Of a DNA stretch of 64,000 nt, positions 47,177 through 59,667 are shown in pieces. The notes beneath the pieces are model-generated. The model saw only the letters and a list, made by a program, of their open reading frames with translations. It had not been told where the DNA came from and did no database searches. Origin of the DNA: Pseudomonas sp. Marseille-Q3773 (GTDB lineage Bacteria; Pseudomonadota; Gammaproteobacteria; Pseudomonadales; Pseudomonadaceae). A program made the position numbers and the translations under genes. Location of the stretch: the NCBI RefSeq assembly GCF_916618955.1, contig NZ_OU745390.1:3968001-4032000 (forward strand), given 5' to 3'. Position 1 is the stretch's first letter. Each line of letters begins with the position of its first letter.

Positions 47177-48187
47177 TTACTCCTTGTGGTAGGCGGTGAC
47201 GCGCTCGACCTCTTCCTTCGAGCCGAGAATCACCGACACGCGCTGGTGCAGGCTCTCAGGCTGGATGTCGAGGATGCGATCGTAACCGTTGGTGGAAGCG
47301 CCGCCAGCCTGCTCGATGATGAACGACATCGGGTTGGCTTCGTACATCAGGCGCAGTTTGCCCGGCTTGCTCGGCTCGCGGGCGTCACGGGGGTACATGA
47401 ACAGGCCGCCACGGGTGAGAATGCGGTGCACGTCGGCCACCATCGAGGCGATCCAGCGCATGTTGTAGTTCTTTTTCAGCGGGCCGGTCTCGCCTGCAAG
47501 CAGTTCGCCCACGTAGCGCTGGATCGGTGCTTCCCAGTGGCGCTGGTTGGACATGTTGATGGCGAACTCGGCGGTGCTTTCCGGCACGCGGATGTTCTCG
47601 TGGGTCAGGACGAAGCTGCCCAGCTCGCGGTCCAGGGTGAAGCCCTTGACGCCGTTGCCCAGGGTCAGGATCAGCATGGTCTGCGGGCCGTAGATGGCAT
47701 AACCGGCGGCGACCTGCTGGGTGCCTGGCTGCAGGAAGGCTTTTTCGTTCAGGGTCTCGTTCTGGCTCAGGAACTCGTTAGGGCAACGCAGTACCGAGAA
47801 GATGGTGCCGACCGACACGTTGACATCGATGTTGGACGAGCCGTCCAGCGGATCGAAGACCAGCAGGTAGGCGCCTTTCGGGTACTTGCCCGGGATCTGG
47901 TAGGCATTGTCCATTTCTTCGGAGGCCATGCCTGCCAGGTGCCCGCCCCACTCGTTGGCTTCCAGCAGAATATCGTTGGAAATCACGTCCAGCTTCTTCT
48001 GGACTTCGCCCTGCACGTTTTCAGTGCCCATGCTGCCCAGTACACCACCGAGGGCGCCTTTGGACACGTGATGGCTGATTTCCTTGCACGCACGCGCCAC
48101 CACCTCGATCAGGAAGCGCAGATCGGCAGGGGTATTGTTGCTGCGGGTCTGCTCAATCAGATAGCGACTCAGGGTAACGCGGGACAT
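47177..48187 (-). CDS. fbp: Fructose-1,6-bisphosphatase class I
   Basis: Gluconeogenic enzyme: fructose-1,6-bisphosphate to fructose-6-phosphate plus phosphate, Mg-dependent. 336 residues. Active-site signature [27 protein letters not shown] and substrate loop [37 protein letters not shown]. First gene of fbp-DUF924. Important because pseudomonads depend on the Entner-Doudoroff pathway plus gluconeogenesis. Confidence 0.97.
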   Translation of the reverse strand: MSRVTLSRYLIEQTRSNNTPADLRFLIEVVARACKEISHHVSKGALGGVLGSMGTENVQGEVQKKLDVISNDILLEANEWGGHLAGMASEEMDNAYQIPGKYPKGAYLLVFDPLDGSSNIDVNVSVGTIFSVLRCPNEFLSQNETLNEKAFLQPGTQQVAAGYAIYGPQTMLILTLGNGVKGFTLDRELGSFVLTHENIRVPESTAEFAINMSNQRHWEAPIQRYVGELLAGETGPLKKNYNMRWIASMVADVHRILTRGGLFMYPRDAREPSKPGKLRLMYEANPMSFIIEQAGGASTNGYDRILDIQPESLHQRVSVILGSKEEVERVTAYHKE

Positions 48188-48336
48188 GTATGGCTCCGAA
48201 AGGATTGGCGGGATAAAAACCCACGCAGTTTACAGGGAGAGTTGCAGGCTAGCGAGTGATGAGATTCGCCATGGCTCTCAGACGGCACAATAGGTCGGTA
48301 GTTCAGCGTGCGCCAGGCCGACGGTCTGGTCATGGA

Positions 48337-48364
48337 CCTGTTCACGGGCATGCCCGCGAACAGG
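48337..48364. repeat. REP-like palindrome between fbp and glgP
   Basis: A solitary REP core cctgttcacgggcatgcccg continuing to cgaacagg; forms a hairpin just past glgP and ahead of fbp. No inverted partner is nearby. Confidence 0.7.
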
Positions 48365-48380
48365 CCAGTTCAGGCTCGAA

Positions 48381-50831
<2,451 letters not shown>

Positions 50832-50950
50832 GCGGCATCCTCGGGCAAGTTGACGAAAACGGAGGGAGACTTCTGAGCCTAGACCCTTCGACAGGGAGTG
50901 ACAGTTACCGTTCGCAGTTTTCATGCCCACTCTGCGATTCCGGCAAAAGG

Positions 50951-50969
50951 TTGTTCATAAATTGAACAA
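50951..50969. promoter_or_regulatory. Palindromic operator candidate upstream of the YkgJ-type gene
   Basis: Perfect 7-bp inverted arms ttgttca / tgaacaa with a 5-bp AT spacer, followed 6 bp later by tatgat (50976-50981), which could serve as a -10 box. Between divergent glgP and the YkgJ-type gene. The binding protein is unknown. Confidence 0.5.
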
Positions 50970-51016
50970 TTCCGGTATGATCGCGCGCCCCAAGACCGTG
51001 ATTCGCCCTCATAACG

Positions 51017-51421
51017 ATGAAAACGACCCTGATCGCCGCGGCCGAAGTCGACCGCCTGGAGACCTGGCAGCGCTACACCAGCAACATGTGCCATGGCTGC
51101 CATTCGACCTGCTGCACCCTGCCAGTGGAGGTGAAGATCAAGGATCTGATCCGTATCGGCGTGGTCGACGAATTCGAAAAAGACGAACCGCCGAAGAACA
51201 TCGCCAAGCGCCTGCAGAAAGAAGGCATCATCGAACGCTTCAACCAGAAGTCGGGAATCTTCACCCTGACCCGCATGAGCAACGACGACTGCCTGTACCT
51301 GGACCGCAAGAGCCGGCTGTGCACCATTTACGACAAGCGTCCGGATACTTGCCGTAATCATCCCAAGATTGGTCCGCGTCCGGGGTATTGTGCCTACAAG
51401 CCCAAGGTGGCCGCGCGCTAG
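51017..51421 (+). CDS. YkgJ family cysteine cluster protein
   Basis: 134-residue protein with a conserved Cys cluster: NMCHGCHSTCCTLP (C-x2-C-x3-CC), then NDDCLYLDRKSRLCTIYDKRPDTCRNHP and GYCAYKP. This pattern is typical of the YkgJ/CxxCxxCC family and suggests Fe-S or Zn binding, but its role is unknown. Divergent from glgP. Confidence 0.88.
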   Translation: MKTTLIAAAEVDRLETWQRYTSNMCHGCHSTCCTLPVEVKIKDLIRIGVVDEFEKDEPPKNIAKRLQKEGIIERFNQKSGIFTLTRMSNDDCLYLDRKSRLCTIYDKRPDTCRNHPKIGPRPGYCAYKPKVAAR

Positions 51422-51460
51422 GCGCGTGCCTGCGTAGCTGTACGCAGGCAGGCCAGCTCT

Positions 51461-52885
51461 TCAATTTGCGTCAGCAGGGAAGCTTCTGCACGCGCCTCCC
51501 TGTTGCGCTGGCGGATGGACGGGAGAGGTCCGTGGCAACACATGCACCGCGCTGGTTGCAATGAAGCCGTCTGCGAACCTCGCCTCGACAAAATGTGCCT
51601 GCCAGCCCTCTGCCGGTGGCAGGCGCTGCAAAGTGAAGTGTTGCGCAGGAACCAGCGTCTCGGACTGATAGCGCACCCCACAGGCATAGCGGAAGTCGCG
51701 GTCGCGACGGTTGCTTGCCGTCCATACCTTCAGCGCTATCGGCGGTTCGGAGAGGTCGACGTCGAAATTTCCGGATTGCATGTTTGCCGACACCTGCACA
51801 CTCGGCAGAGACACGCCATCGCGCAGGCGCGTTACCGCCGGCGCCAAGGTGCTGAGTACCGCCTGGCGCACCCCGCCATGGTCTGAGTTCGGCAATACCC
51901 TGAGGCTGGTCTGGCCGGGCAGGCGCTGCTGATAATCGGTCACAGGATCCGGGGCGAAAAAATCATCGCCGCTGGCAGAAATTAGGTATTTGGGCATGGC
52001 CAGGCGCTGCCCTGGCTCGTTCAGGTACTGCATCGGGTCCATCATCGCCATCAGCCGGTCGAAAGCGGGGCTACCCAGTTGCTGCAGCACGCCGGCCTGC
52101 TGGTATGGCCACAGCGCCAGCGGCCAGTGGCCGCCATAGCGCATGCGCAGGCCCCTGAGCATGTCCGAGGTGTCAGCGATGTCGATGACACTGGGTACGA
52201 TGGCCATCACCCGCTCATCAGCCAATGCCGTCAGCCATGCACTCCAACCGCGCTTGGAGGCACCCGTGATGATGAAGTGCTCGACCGTCAGCCCTTGCTT
52301 TCGCAACTCCAGCTCGGCCAGATCCATCGCCCGGCTTGCCGCAGCGGCCATCGGCACATGCAATGGCAGCTCCGGCGCAGCGCCTCGCAGCGAATGCGCC
52401 CAGGTGTGGGCCACAGCATCGTCCTCACGCATCGGCTGTTCGGCGTCATCGAAGGTCACATACTGGTTGGGCACGTCGCTGATCATGACCACCGCGGTAC
52501 GCGTCGCAAGGGCCAGCTCGCGTAGCACTTCGCGCGTATAGTCCGGTGTCTGCGCCGGCCCGTGGCGCACGCCGTTGTTCACCACCAGCAAAGCCTTGCC
52601 AGGCACGGCATTCAATGGCCTGTGCAATTCGACATCGTGCTCCCACCGGCGGGGTGCCGCCACCGGGGCGGGTGCCCATGATTGGGAGACCATCTGCAAA
52701 CGCCGGAAGGTGTAGCCAGGCCCGATAGCCTCTTCGAGCAGCGTGTACTCCAAGGGCGTCTGCCGCACATTGCCGATATGGCAATGGACGACTTTCTGCG
52801 GATGCAGGCCGCTGCAGTCTTGCAGGGCACTGGCATGGAAACTGGCCAGCAGACAAGGGACGGCCAGTGCAAATCGGTACTTCAT
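51461..52885 (-). CDS. PqaA-type (PhoPQ-activated pathogenicity-related) secreted protein
   Basis: 474 residues, start ATG at 52885 (MKYRFALAVPCLLASFHA) chosen because GGAAG lies 7 bases upstream. Sec signal peptide with cleavage near ASA-LQD. The core is an alpha/beta-hydrolase-like fold with a G-A-S-K-R-G-W elbow (FIITGASKRGWSAWLTALAD), then an Asp region (YLISASGDDFFAPDP) and a His (NSDHGGVRQAV). This matches the PqaA family. A possible peptidase/esterase; substrate unknown. Monocistronic. Confidence 0.85.
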   Translation of the reverse strand: MKYRFALAVPCLLASFHASALQDCSGLHPQKVVHCHIGNVRQTPLEYTLLEEAIGPGYTFRRLQMVSQSWAPAPVAAPRRWEHDVELHRPLNAVPGKALLVVNNGVRHGPAQTPDYTREVLRELALATRTAVVMISDVPNQYVTFDDAEQPMREDDAVAHTWAHSLRGAAPELPLHVPMAAAASRAMDLAELELRKQGLTVEHFIITGASKRGWSAWLTALADERVMAIVPSVIDIADTSDMLRGLRMRYGGHWPLALWPYQQAGVLQQLGSPAFDRLMAMMDPMQYLNEPGQRLAMPKYLISASGDDFFAPDPVTDYQQRLPGQTSLRVLPNSDHGGVRQAVLSTLAPAVTRLRDGVSLPSVQVSANMQSGNFDVDLSEPPIALKVWTASNRRDRDFRYACGVRYQSETLVPAQHFTLQRLPPAEGWQAHFVEARFADGFIATSAVHVLPRTSPVHPPAQQGGACRSFPADAN

Positions 52886-53020
52886 GAGCATGCTTCCTGG
52901 GCAACAAAGCAAGTCACGTTATGGCGCTCTGCAGCGGCTCACAAGGCGCCGGCCGCCTCAAGAGATACGACTTACATCGGCTTAAGAGAAGGATTACAAG
53001 ACCTTCCGCCGCATGAACAA

Positions 53021-53054
53021 AAAACGCCCCCGGCCTTGCGACCGGGGGCGTTTT
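53021..53054 (-). terminator. Rho-independent terminator of typA
   Basis: A 13-bp perfect stem aaaacgcccccgg / ccgggggcgtttt with an 8-nt loop and T/A runs on both sides, 21 bp past the typA stop. A strong bidirectional terminator. Confidence 0.93.
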
Positions 53055-53075
53055 CTTTCAGCTCAAGCTAGACGA

Positions 53076-54896
53076 TCAAGCCTTGGCTTTCTTGGCAGCG
53101 CGGGTACGCTCGCCTTCGTCCAGGATCTTCTTGCGCAGGCGGATCGACTTCGGCGTGACTTCGCACAGCTCGTCGTCCTGGATGAATTCCAGGGCCTGTT
53201 CCAGGGTGTGGCGAACCGGCGGCACCAGGGCGATGACTTCGTCCTTGCCCGAAGCACGCATGTTGTCGAGCTTCTTGCCTTTGGTCGGGTTCACGCCCAG
53301 GTCGTTGTCACGGCTGTTCAGGCCGATGATCTGACCGTTGTAGATGTCCTGGCCGTGCTCGATGAACAGCTTGCCGCGCGCCTGCAGGGTTTCCAGCGAG
53401 TAGGTCAGCGCCTTGCCGGTCTCGATCGAAACCAGTACACCGTTCAGGCGGCCGGACATATGGCCTGGCTTCATGGTGTCGTAGCGATCGAAGATCGAGG
53501 TCAGGATGCCGGCACCGTTGGTCAGGGTCAGGAACTGGTTACGGAAACCGATCAGGCCACGAGCAGGTACGTTGTACTCCAGACGTACACGGCCCTTGCC
53601 ATCCGGCGCCATGTTGGTCAGGTCGCCTTTACGCAGGCCCATTTCTTCCATGACCTTGCCCTGCGATTCTTCAGGGATGTCGATGGTGACGTTCTCGTAC
53701 GGTTCCTGCTTGACGCCGTTGACCTCGCGGATGATCACTTCAGGACGGCCTACGGCCATCTCGAAGCCTTCACGACGCATGGTTTCGATCAGCACCGACA
53801 GGTGCAGCTCACCGCGGCCGGAAACCTTGAACTTGTCAGCCGAGTCGCCTTCTTCAACGCGCAGGGCAACGTTGTACAGCAGCTCCTTGTCCAGACGTTC
53901 CTTGATGTTACGGCTGGTGACGAACTTGCCTTCCTTGCCGCAGAACGGCGAGTCGTTGACCTGGAAGGTCATCGAAACGGTCGGCTCGTCAACGGTCAGC
54001 GGCTTCATGGCTTCGACGTGGTTCATGTCGCACAGGGTGTCGGAAATGAACAGCTCGTCGAAACCGCTGATGCAGACGATGTCGCCAGCAGTGGCTTCTT
54101 CGACGTCGACGCGGTGCAGGCCGTGGTGGCCCATCAGCTTCAGGATACGGCCGTTGCGCTTCTTGCCCTCGGTGTCGATGGCGATGACCGGGGTGTTCGG
54201 CTTGATGCGGCCGCGGGCGATGCGACCAACGCCGATCACGCCGAGGAAGCTGTTGTAGTCCAGTGCCGAGATCTGCATCTGGAACGGGCCGTCGACGTCA
54301 ACGGTCGGGGCCGGTACGTGGTCGACGATGGCCTGGTACAGCGGGGTCATGTCTTCGGCCATGTTGGTGTGGTCCAGGCCGGCGATGCCGTTCAGGGCCG
54401 AGGCGTAGACAACCTGGAAGTCCAGCTGGTCGTCGGTGGCGCCGAGGTTGTCGAACAGGTCGAAGATCTGGTCCAGAACCCAGTCAGGACGCGCACCCGG
54501 GCGGTCGACCTTGTTGATGACCACGATCGGCTTCAGGCCGGCTTCGAAGGCCTTCTTGGTCACGAAGCGGGTTTGTGGCATCGGGCCATCCTGGGCGTCG
54601 ACCAGCAGCAGCACCGAGTCGACCATCGACATCACGCGCTCAACCTCGCCACCGAAGTCGGCGTGGCCGGGGGTGTCGACGATGTTGATGCGGTAGTCGT
54701 TCCAGCGGATGGCAGTGTTTTTCGCCAGGATGGTAATGCCGCGCTCTTTTTCCTGGTCGTTGGAGTCCATCACGCGCTCGTCGTTGAGCTCGTTACGCTC
54801 CAGGGTGCCGGACTGACGCAGGAGTTTGTCGACCAGGGTGGTTTTACCATGGTCAACGTGGGCGATGATGGCGATGTTACGCAGATTTTCGATCAC
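53076..54896 (-). CDS. typA: Translational GTPase TypA/BipA
   Basis: Ribosome-associated GTPase (EF-G-like) involved in stress adaptation and ribosome assembly. 606 residues. G motifs: [15 protein letters not shown] (P-loop), DTPGHADFG (G3), [10 protein letters not shown] (G4). A BipA-specific C-terminal domain ends near [24 protein letters not shown]. Well-conserved single-copy gene with its own terminator. Confidence 0.98.
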   Translation of the reverse strand: MIENLRNIAIIAHVDHGKTTLVDKLLRQSGTLERNELNDERVMDSNDQEKERGITILAKNTAIRWNDYRINIVDTPGHADFGGEVERVMSMVDSVLLLVDAQDGPMPQTRFVTKKAFEAGLKPIVVINKVDRPGARPDWVLDQIFDLFDNLGATDDQLDFQVVYASALNGIAGLDHTNMAEDMTPLYQAIVDHVPAPTVDVDGPFQMQISALDYNSFLGVIGVGRIARGRIKPNTPVIAIDTEGKKRNGRILKLMGHHGLHRVDVEEATAGDIVCISGFDELFISDTLCDMNHVEAMKPLTVDEPTVSMTFQVNDSPFCGKEGKFVTSRNIKERLDKELLYNVALRVEEGDSADKFKVSGRGELHLSVLIETMRREGFEMAVGRPEVIIREVNGVKQEPYENVTIDIPEESQGKVMEEMGLRKGDLTNMAPDGKGRVRLEYNVPARGLIGFRNQFLTLTNGAGILTSIFDRYDTMKPGHMSGRLNGVLVSIETGKALTYSLETLQARGKLFIEHGQDIYNGQIIGLNSRDNDLGVNPTKGKKLDNMRASGKDEVIALVPPVRHTLEQALEFIQDDELCEVTPKSIRLRKKILDEGERTRAAKKAKA

Positions 54897-55023
54897 AACT
54901 GTATCTCGATCAGAGGATTCGGTTGCCGCCAGTGTAGGCGGCGAATATGTACGCTTTGAGGCTCAGCGGGCCCGATGGTCGGGAGGGCGATGGCGGATGC
55001 TGCCGCCATACAGCCCTGGCGTC

Positions 55024-56478
55024 TTATGCCGGACGATAAACACGCACATTGGCATGTCCCTCACTGAGCAGGTGGTGTGCGTGCAGACGGCTCATCACAC
55101 CTTTGTCGCAATACAGCAGGTACTGGCGGTTGGCGTCCAGGTGCTTGAACTTGCTGTTGATCGCGTAGAACGGCATGGCCTGGACTTCGATACCGTCCAG
55201 CACCAGAGGTTCGTCTTCCTGGGCATCGGGGTGACGGATATCGATGATGATCTGGCCAGGCAGCGCCTCGGTCACTTCCTCGATTTCGATGTCCTTGCCC
55301 AGCTCATCGATCACGTGGTCGATGGAAATCAGCCTGGCGCGCTCCAGGGCGCGCTCCAGCACGGCCATGTCGAACTGCTTCTCTTCATGCTCCATGCGGT
55401 GGCGCTTGGCGTGGGTGGTCGGGTTCACCGAAATCACGCCGCAATATTCAGGCATGTGCTTGGCGAAGTCGGCGGTGCCGATCGCATAGGCCTGGTCGAT
55501 GATGTCCTGCTTGTGGCTGGCCAACAATGGACGCAGCACCAGCTTGTCGGTAGCCGAGTCGATGATCGACAGGTTCGGCAGGGTCTGGCTGGACACCTGG
55601 GAAATCGCCTCGCCGGTGACCAGTGCGTCGATTTCCAGGCGGTCGGCCATGTGCGCCGCACCGCGCAGCATCATGCGCTTGAGGGTCACGCCCATGTAGC
55701 TGTTGTCGACCTTGTTGAGGATCTCGCCGACCACTTCTTCGAACGGCACGCTGATGAACAGCACGCGCTGGCTGCTGCCGAACTTTTTCCACAGGTAGTG
55801 GGCCACTTCCATCACGCCCAGCTCGTGCGCACGGCCGCCGAGGTTGAAGAAGCAGAAGTGGGTCATCAGGCCACGGCGCATCATCTGGTAGGCCGCCACG
55901 GTGGAGTCGAAGCCACCGGACATCAGCACCAGGGTCTGCTCCAGGGCGCCCAGCGGGTAGCCGCCGATGCCCTGGTGCTGGTTGTGGATCACGTACAGGC
56001 GCTGGTTGCGGATTTCGATGCGCACCACCACTTCCGGCTTTTTCAGCTCGATGCCGGCCGCACCGCACTGCTGGCGCAGCTGGCTGCCGACGTAGCGGTC
56101 GACGTCCATCGAAGTGAAGTCATGGTGCCCGCCGCGCTTGCAGCGCACGGCAAAGTGCTTGCCGGCCAGCAAGTGGCCGAAGTGGTGCTTGCACTTGGCA
56201 ACGATGTCGTCGAAGTCACCCAGCGGGTACTCCTCTACCTGCAGGAAATGGGTGATACCCGGGGTGCAGGTGAGGCGCTCGATCATCTCGCGCTGGACTT
56301 TCTCGTCTTCGACGCGGGTGACCACTTCGAGATTGTCCCAGACACCATCGACCACGAGCTCAGGATCGAGGTCCTTGAGCACGTTGCGGATGTTCTTGCC
56401 GAGCTGGCGGATGAAGCGCTTGCGCACCGGCCGGCTCTTGATGGTGATTTCTGGGAAGACTTTGACGATAAGTTTCAT
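55024..56478 (-). CDS. thiI: tRNA 4-thiouridine/thiazole sulfurtransferase ThiI
   Basis: Adenylates U8 of tRNA and transfers sulfur to make s4U; also involved in thiamine-thiazole synthesis. 484 residues: N-terminal ferredoxin-like and THUMP domains, PP-loop ATPase ([18 protein letters not shown]), then a C-terminal rhodanese domain with Cys457 in [13 protein letters not shown] as the sulfur carrier. The full-length rhodanese form supports both s4U and thiazole roles. Confidence 0.97.
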   Translation of the reverse strand: MKLIVKVFPEITIKSRPVRKRFIRQLGKNIRNVLKDLDPELVVDGVWDNLEVVTRVEDEKVQREMIERLTCTPGITHFLQVEEYPLGDFDDIVAKCKHHFGHLLAGKHFAVRCKRGGHHDFTSMDVDRYVGSQLRQQCGAAGIELKKPEVVVRIEIRNQRLYVIHNQHQGIGGYPLGALEQTLVLMSGGFDSTVAAYQMMRRGLMTHFCFFNLGGRAHELGVMEVAHYLWKKFGSSQRVLFISVPFEEVVGEILNKVDNSYMGVTLKRMMLRGAAHMADRLEIDALVTGEAISQVSSQTLPNLSIIDSATDKLVLRPLLASHKQDIIDQAYAIGTADFAKHMPEYCGVISVNPTTHAKRHRMEHEEKQFDMAVLERALERARLISIDHVIDELGKDIEIEEVTEALPGQIIIDIRHPDAQEDEPLVLDGIEVQAMPFYAINSKFKHLDANRQYLLYCDKGVMSRLHAHHLLSEGHANVRVYRPA

Positions 56479-56691
56479 TGGTTAACAGCGCGCGCAGGGC
56501 CTGCCGAAAATGAGGGGCGCGAATTATAGCGGAAATTGCTCAGGATTTGACCAACTTTTGATCAGAAGCTTTCAGATAAATGCACGAAGCAGGATTTGCG
56601 GCGCCTGCGCCGGCCTCTCCGCGAGCGCATACCCGGTAGGAGCGGATTGATCCGCGATAAGGCCCCCAAACAAAGCACACGCGTTACGTCG

Positions 56692-56708
56692 TGCACTTAT
56701 TTGGTGCT
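56692..56708. promoter_or_regulatory. NtrC-binding site (enhancer) upstream of glnA
   Basis: TGCAC followed by 6 bp, then GGTGC: the core GCAC-N7-GTGC has exactly the enteric NtrC spacing. It lies about 105 bp upstream of the -24 element, a standard enhancer distance. Confidence 0.75.
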
Positions 56709-56812
56709 CTACACTGAATTTCTGCCTCCTAAGAGTGCACTTTCGCTCGCTCCAAGCCCGCCAGATGCCCACAACCGCCCCTTTTTATCCCGCACTCGCC
56801 ATTTTCGGGCAC

Positions 56813-56828
56813 TGGCATGCAATTTGCT
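56813..56828 (+). promoter_or_regulatory. Sigma-54 promoter of glnA
   Basis: The sequence tggcatgcaatttgct has GG-N10-GC spacing with strong -24 (tggca) and -12 (ttgct) boxes. It lies 100 bp upstream of glnA. Confidence 0.8.
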
Positions 56829-56927
56829 CCCTTGTGAGGCAGGTACGCTTGGCCGACTATCCGCGCCCGGCAACACCCTTTTTCCAGGGCAGCGGCCCAC
56901 CGCGCCCTAGACCATCCGGAGGACAAC

Positions 56928-58334
56928 ATGTCGAAGTCGGTTCAACTCATCAAAGATCATGACGTCAAGTGGATTGATCTGCGTTTCACGGACACCAAAG
57001 GCACTCAGCACCACGTGACCATGCCGGCGCGTGATGCGCTGGACGACGACTTCTTCGAAGTCGGCAAGATGTTCGACGGTTCCTCCATCGCTGGCTGGAA
57101 AGGCATCGAAGCCTCCGACATGATCCTGATGCCGGTCGACGAAACTGCCGTCCTGGACCCGTTCACCGAAGAACCGACCCTGATCCTGACCTGCGACATC
57201 GTCGACCCGTCGAGCATGCAGGGCTACGACCGTGACCCACGCGCCATCGCCAAGCGCGCCGAAGAGTACCTGAAGAGCACCGGTATCGGTGACACCGTAT
57301 TCGCCGGCCCGGAGCCAGAGTTCTTCATCTTCGACGAAGTGAAGTTCCAGTCGGACATCTCCGGTTCGATGTTCAAGATCTTCTCCGAGCAAGGCTCGTG
57401 GATGACCGGCGCTGACATCGAAGGTGGCAACAAGGGCCACCGTCCAGGCGTGAAAGGCGGCTACTTCCCGGTTCCGCCGTTCGACCACGACCACGAAATT
57501 CGTACTGCCATGTGCAACGCACTGGAAGAAATGGGCCAGACCGTCGAAGTCCACCACCACGAAGTGGCGACTGCCGGCCAGAACGAAATCGGCGTCAAGT
57601 TCAACACCCTGGTGAAGAAGGCTGACGAAGTACAGGCCCTGAAATACGTGGTGCACAACGTTGCCGACGCGTACGGCCGTACCGCCACCTTCATGCCGAA
57701 GCCCCTGTACGGCGACAACGGCTCGGGCATGCACGTGCACATGTCGATCTGGAAAGACGGCAAGAACACCTTCGCTGGTGAAGGCTATGCCGGCCTGTCC
57801 GACACCGCCCTGTACTTCATCGGCGGTATCATCAAGCACGGCAAGGCCCTGAACGGCTTCACCAACCCGTCGACCAACTCCTACAAGCGTCTGGTCCCAG
57901 GCTTCGAAGCCCCGGTAATGCTGGCCTACTCCGCTCGCAACCGTTCCGCCTCGATCCGTATTCCTTACGTCGGCAGCCCGAAAGCCCGCCGTATCGAAGC
58001 ACGCTTCCCGGACCCATCGGCCAACCCGTACCTGGCCTTCGCGGCCCTGCTGATGGCCGGCCTGGACGGTATCCAGAACAAGATCCACCCAGGCGATGCC
58101 GCCGACAAGAACCTGTACGACCTGCCGCCTGAAGAGGCCAAGGACATCCCGCAGGTTTGCGGCAGCCTGAAGGAAGCCCTGGAAGAGCTGGACAAAGGCC
58201 GTGCGTTCCTGACCAAGGGCGGCGTGTTCTCCGATGACTTCATCGATGCCTTCATCGAACTGAAGAGCGAAGAAGAGATCAAGGTCCGCACCTTCGTCCA
58301 CCCGCTGGAATACGAGCTGTACTACAGCTGCTGA
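56928..58334 (+). CDS. glnA: Glutamine synthetase type I GlnA
   Basis: ATP-dependent glutamate plus ammonia to glutamine; central to nitrogen assimilation. 468 residues after a ggagg ribosome site. Signatures: [12 protein letters not shown], metal-site [11 protein letters not shown] region [16 protein letters not shown], and the adenylylation Tyr397 (counting Met) in NLYDLPPEE, implying control by GlnE. Activated through the upstream sigma-54/NtrC elements; the terminator follows 20 bp after the stop. Confidence 0.99.
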   Translation: MSKSVQLIKDHDVKWIDLRFTDTKGTQHHVTMPARDALDDDFFEVGKMFDGSSIAGWKGIEASDMILMPVDETAVLDPFTEEPTLILTCDIVDPSSMQGYDRDPRAIAKRAEEYLKSTGIGDTVFAGPEPEFFIFDEVKFQSDISGSMFKIFSEQGSWMTGADIEGGNKGHRPGVKGGYFPVPPFDHDHEIRTAMCNALEEMGQTVEVHHHEVATAGQNEIGVKFNTLVKKADEVQALKYVVHNVADAYGRTATFMPKPLYGDNGSGMHVHMSIWKDGKNTFAGEGYAGLSDTALYFIGGIIKHGKALNGFTNPSTNSYKRLVPGFEAPVMLAYSARNRSASIRIPYVGSPKARRIEARFPDPSANPYLAFAALLMAGLDGIQNKIHPGDAADKNLYDLPPEEAKDIPQVCGSLKEALEELDKGRAFLTKGGVFSDDFIDAFIELKSEEEIKVRTFVHPLEYELYYSC

Positions 58335-58353
58335 TCCGACAGAGTCTGATCAT

Positions 58354-58379
58354 AACGGCCTCCTTCGGGAGGCCGTTTT
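58354..58379 (+). terminator. Rho-independent terminator of glnA
   Basis: A 10-bp stem aacggcctcc / ggaggccgtt closed by a TTCG tetraloop and followed by tttt, 20 bp after the stop. Confidence 0.92.
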
Positions 58380-58491
58380 CGTTCCTTCGCTTTAATCGTT
58401 CTTTTTCCTACAAAGCAAAGGGATGCCACTGACAGTTCCCCGCAGTAACGACTCTCAAGGTAGACGTCCACTCATCAACGGACGCCATACC

Positions 58492-59403
58492 ATGCGCAAA
58501 TTCATACCCGCAGTACTGACCTTATCCGCCTTCCTCGTCGGCTGCAGCAACCAACCCGGAGCGGTACAGACGCAAGTGCTTCATCGTGCTACCGGCAGCT
58601 GGGACGGCGAGCCCTACACCCACTACCCGGATGGTGAGCCCGTGCTGTCACTGGTGAAAGTCAGCATTCCACCGAATACCACCCTCGACTGGCACTGCCA
58701 CCAAGCGCTCAACCTCGGTTATCTGAAAGAAGGCGAGCTGGAAGTGGAAACCCGCAGCGGCAAGCGAACGACATTGACGGCAGGCAACACCCTGGCTGAG
58801 CTGGTAGGCGAGGTGCACCGCGGCAGGACGACACGACAGGCTGCCACGGTGCTGGTCTTTCACGCCGCGAACGAGGAGCTGGCCTTTTCCACGCCGCAAG
58901 ACCAGTGCCCAGGGCAACGGCCGCCAGCTGACGGGCCGCTGGACATCCTGCTCGATGATATCGAGCATCGCCTGGCAAGCGCCGAATCCGTGGCACTGCA
59001 CAAATGGGATAAGGCTCAACCCGTGCAAGACAACAAGCGCGAGCTGCAGATCCTGAACGACGTGCGCAACAACGCGTGGCGCTACCAATTGCCAGCCGAA
59101 CGGGCAGCAGCTTTCTTCACCGACCAGATCGAAGCACACAAAATGATGCAGTACAGCTTTCTTAACCGCTGGCACAGTCAAGGCCGTACACCTGACACAC
59201 CTCGCCGGGACCTACAGCAGGAGCTACGCCCCGAACTGGACGCCCTGCAAGCCAGGCTACTGCAGCATCTGGCCAGCCTGCCCAGTGATACCGGTTCCGC
59301 TTGCAACCAACGGTTGGCGTCCTCGATCAACGAGCGCGGCTTGTCGCCATTGATGAAACAGGCCATGGTTCGTGCCACTGGCCAGCTGTGCGATCAGCAC
59401 TGA
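58492..59403 (+). CDS. Predicted lipoprotein fusing a cupin domain to an AroQ-gamma chorismate mutase
   Basis: 303 residues; the ATG at 58492 (MRKFIPAVLTLSAFLVGC) starts a signal peptide with lipobox LVGC (Cys18). Residues about 40-130 are a cupin: metal-ligand pattern H68-C-H70, E80/E82 in LKEGELEVE, and a second motif with H109 in EVHRGRTT. Residues about 150-300 match the secreted AroQ-gamma chorismate mutases. That match covers Arg160 (EHRLASAE), Lys171 (LHKWD), R183-E184 (DNKREL), Gln212-Glu214 (DQIEAHK), and C-terminal Cys271/Cys300, spaced as in the known disulfide of this class. The likely reaction is chorismate to prephenate outside the cytoplasm; the role of the cupin is unknown. 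It lies between glnA and ntrB. Confidence 0.82.
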   Translation: MRKFIPAVLTLSAFLVGCSNQPGAVQTQVLHRATGSWDGEPYTHYPDGEPVLSLVKVSIPPNTTLDWHCHQALNLGYLKEGELEVETRSGKRTTLTAGNTLAELVGEVHRGRTTRQAATVLVFHAANEELAFSTPQDQCPGQRPPADGPLDILLDDIEHRLASAESVALHKWDKAQPVQDNKRELQILNDVRNNAWRYQLPAERAAAFFTDQIEAHKMMQYSFLNRWHSQGRTPDTPRRDLQQELRPELDALQARLLQHLASLPSDTGSACNQRLASSINERGLSPLMKQAMVRATGQLCDQH

Positions 59404-59667
59404 AACCTCTATGCTCTAAATTGGTGCATTTAGCGGACCAACGCCCCTGAATGCACCCCAAAAAAGGACACAAGAAACGTTACACCAGAACATTCTGGTG
59501 CAGAATTGCGCCATTCTTGGCCTTTCTCGGCTAAATCCGCTTCTTTTCGGAGCCTTGGTTTGTTTCTTGCATTTGCTGCAGGAAGACTGGAATCAGCGGA
59601 TTCACTGCGCGGCCAATCATGCCCGCCCCACTGCCAGACAAGCGCCAAAAGAGGTCAACGACGCCTT
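59404..59667. promoter_or_regulatory. ntrBC upstream region with inverted repeats
   Basis: 264 bp without a gene. It contains an inverted repeat ggtgcatt (59423-59430) / aatgcacc (59450-59457) and a near-perfect 18-bp palindrome CACCAGAA-CA-TTCTGGTG (59483-59500). The halves resemble NtrC TGCACC/GGTGCA elements but with other spacing; the factor is not assigned. Confidence 0.5.

Larger units (their letters stand above)
56479..56927. promoter_or_regulatory. glnA upstream regulatory region
   Basis: 449 bp without a gene. It contains a degenerate REP-like unit (about 56633-56663), an NtrC-type site (56692-56708), another TGCAC half-site (56736-56740) and a sigma-54-type promoter (56813-56828). 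Together these form the usual nitrogen-controlled arrangement for glnA. Confidence 0.75.

Noticed and set aside
53013..54959. 648-residue + frame opposite typA
   Set aside because: Shadow of typA, which has intact G motifs.
56596..56910. 104-residue frame before glnA
   Set aside because: It lies across the REP-like unit, NtrC site and sigma-54 promoter, and lacks any family similarity.
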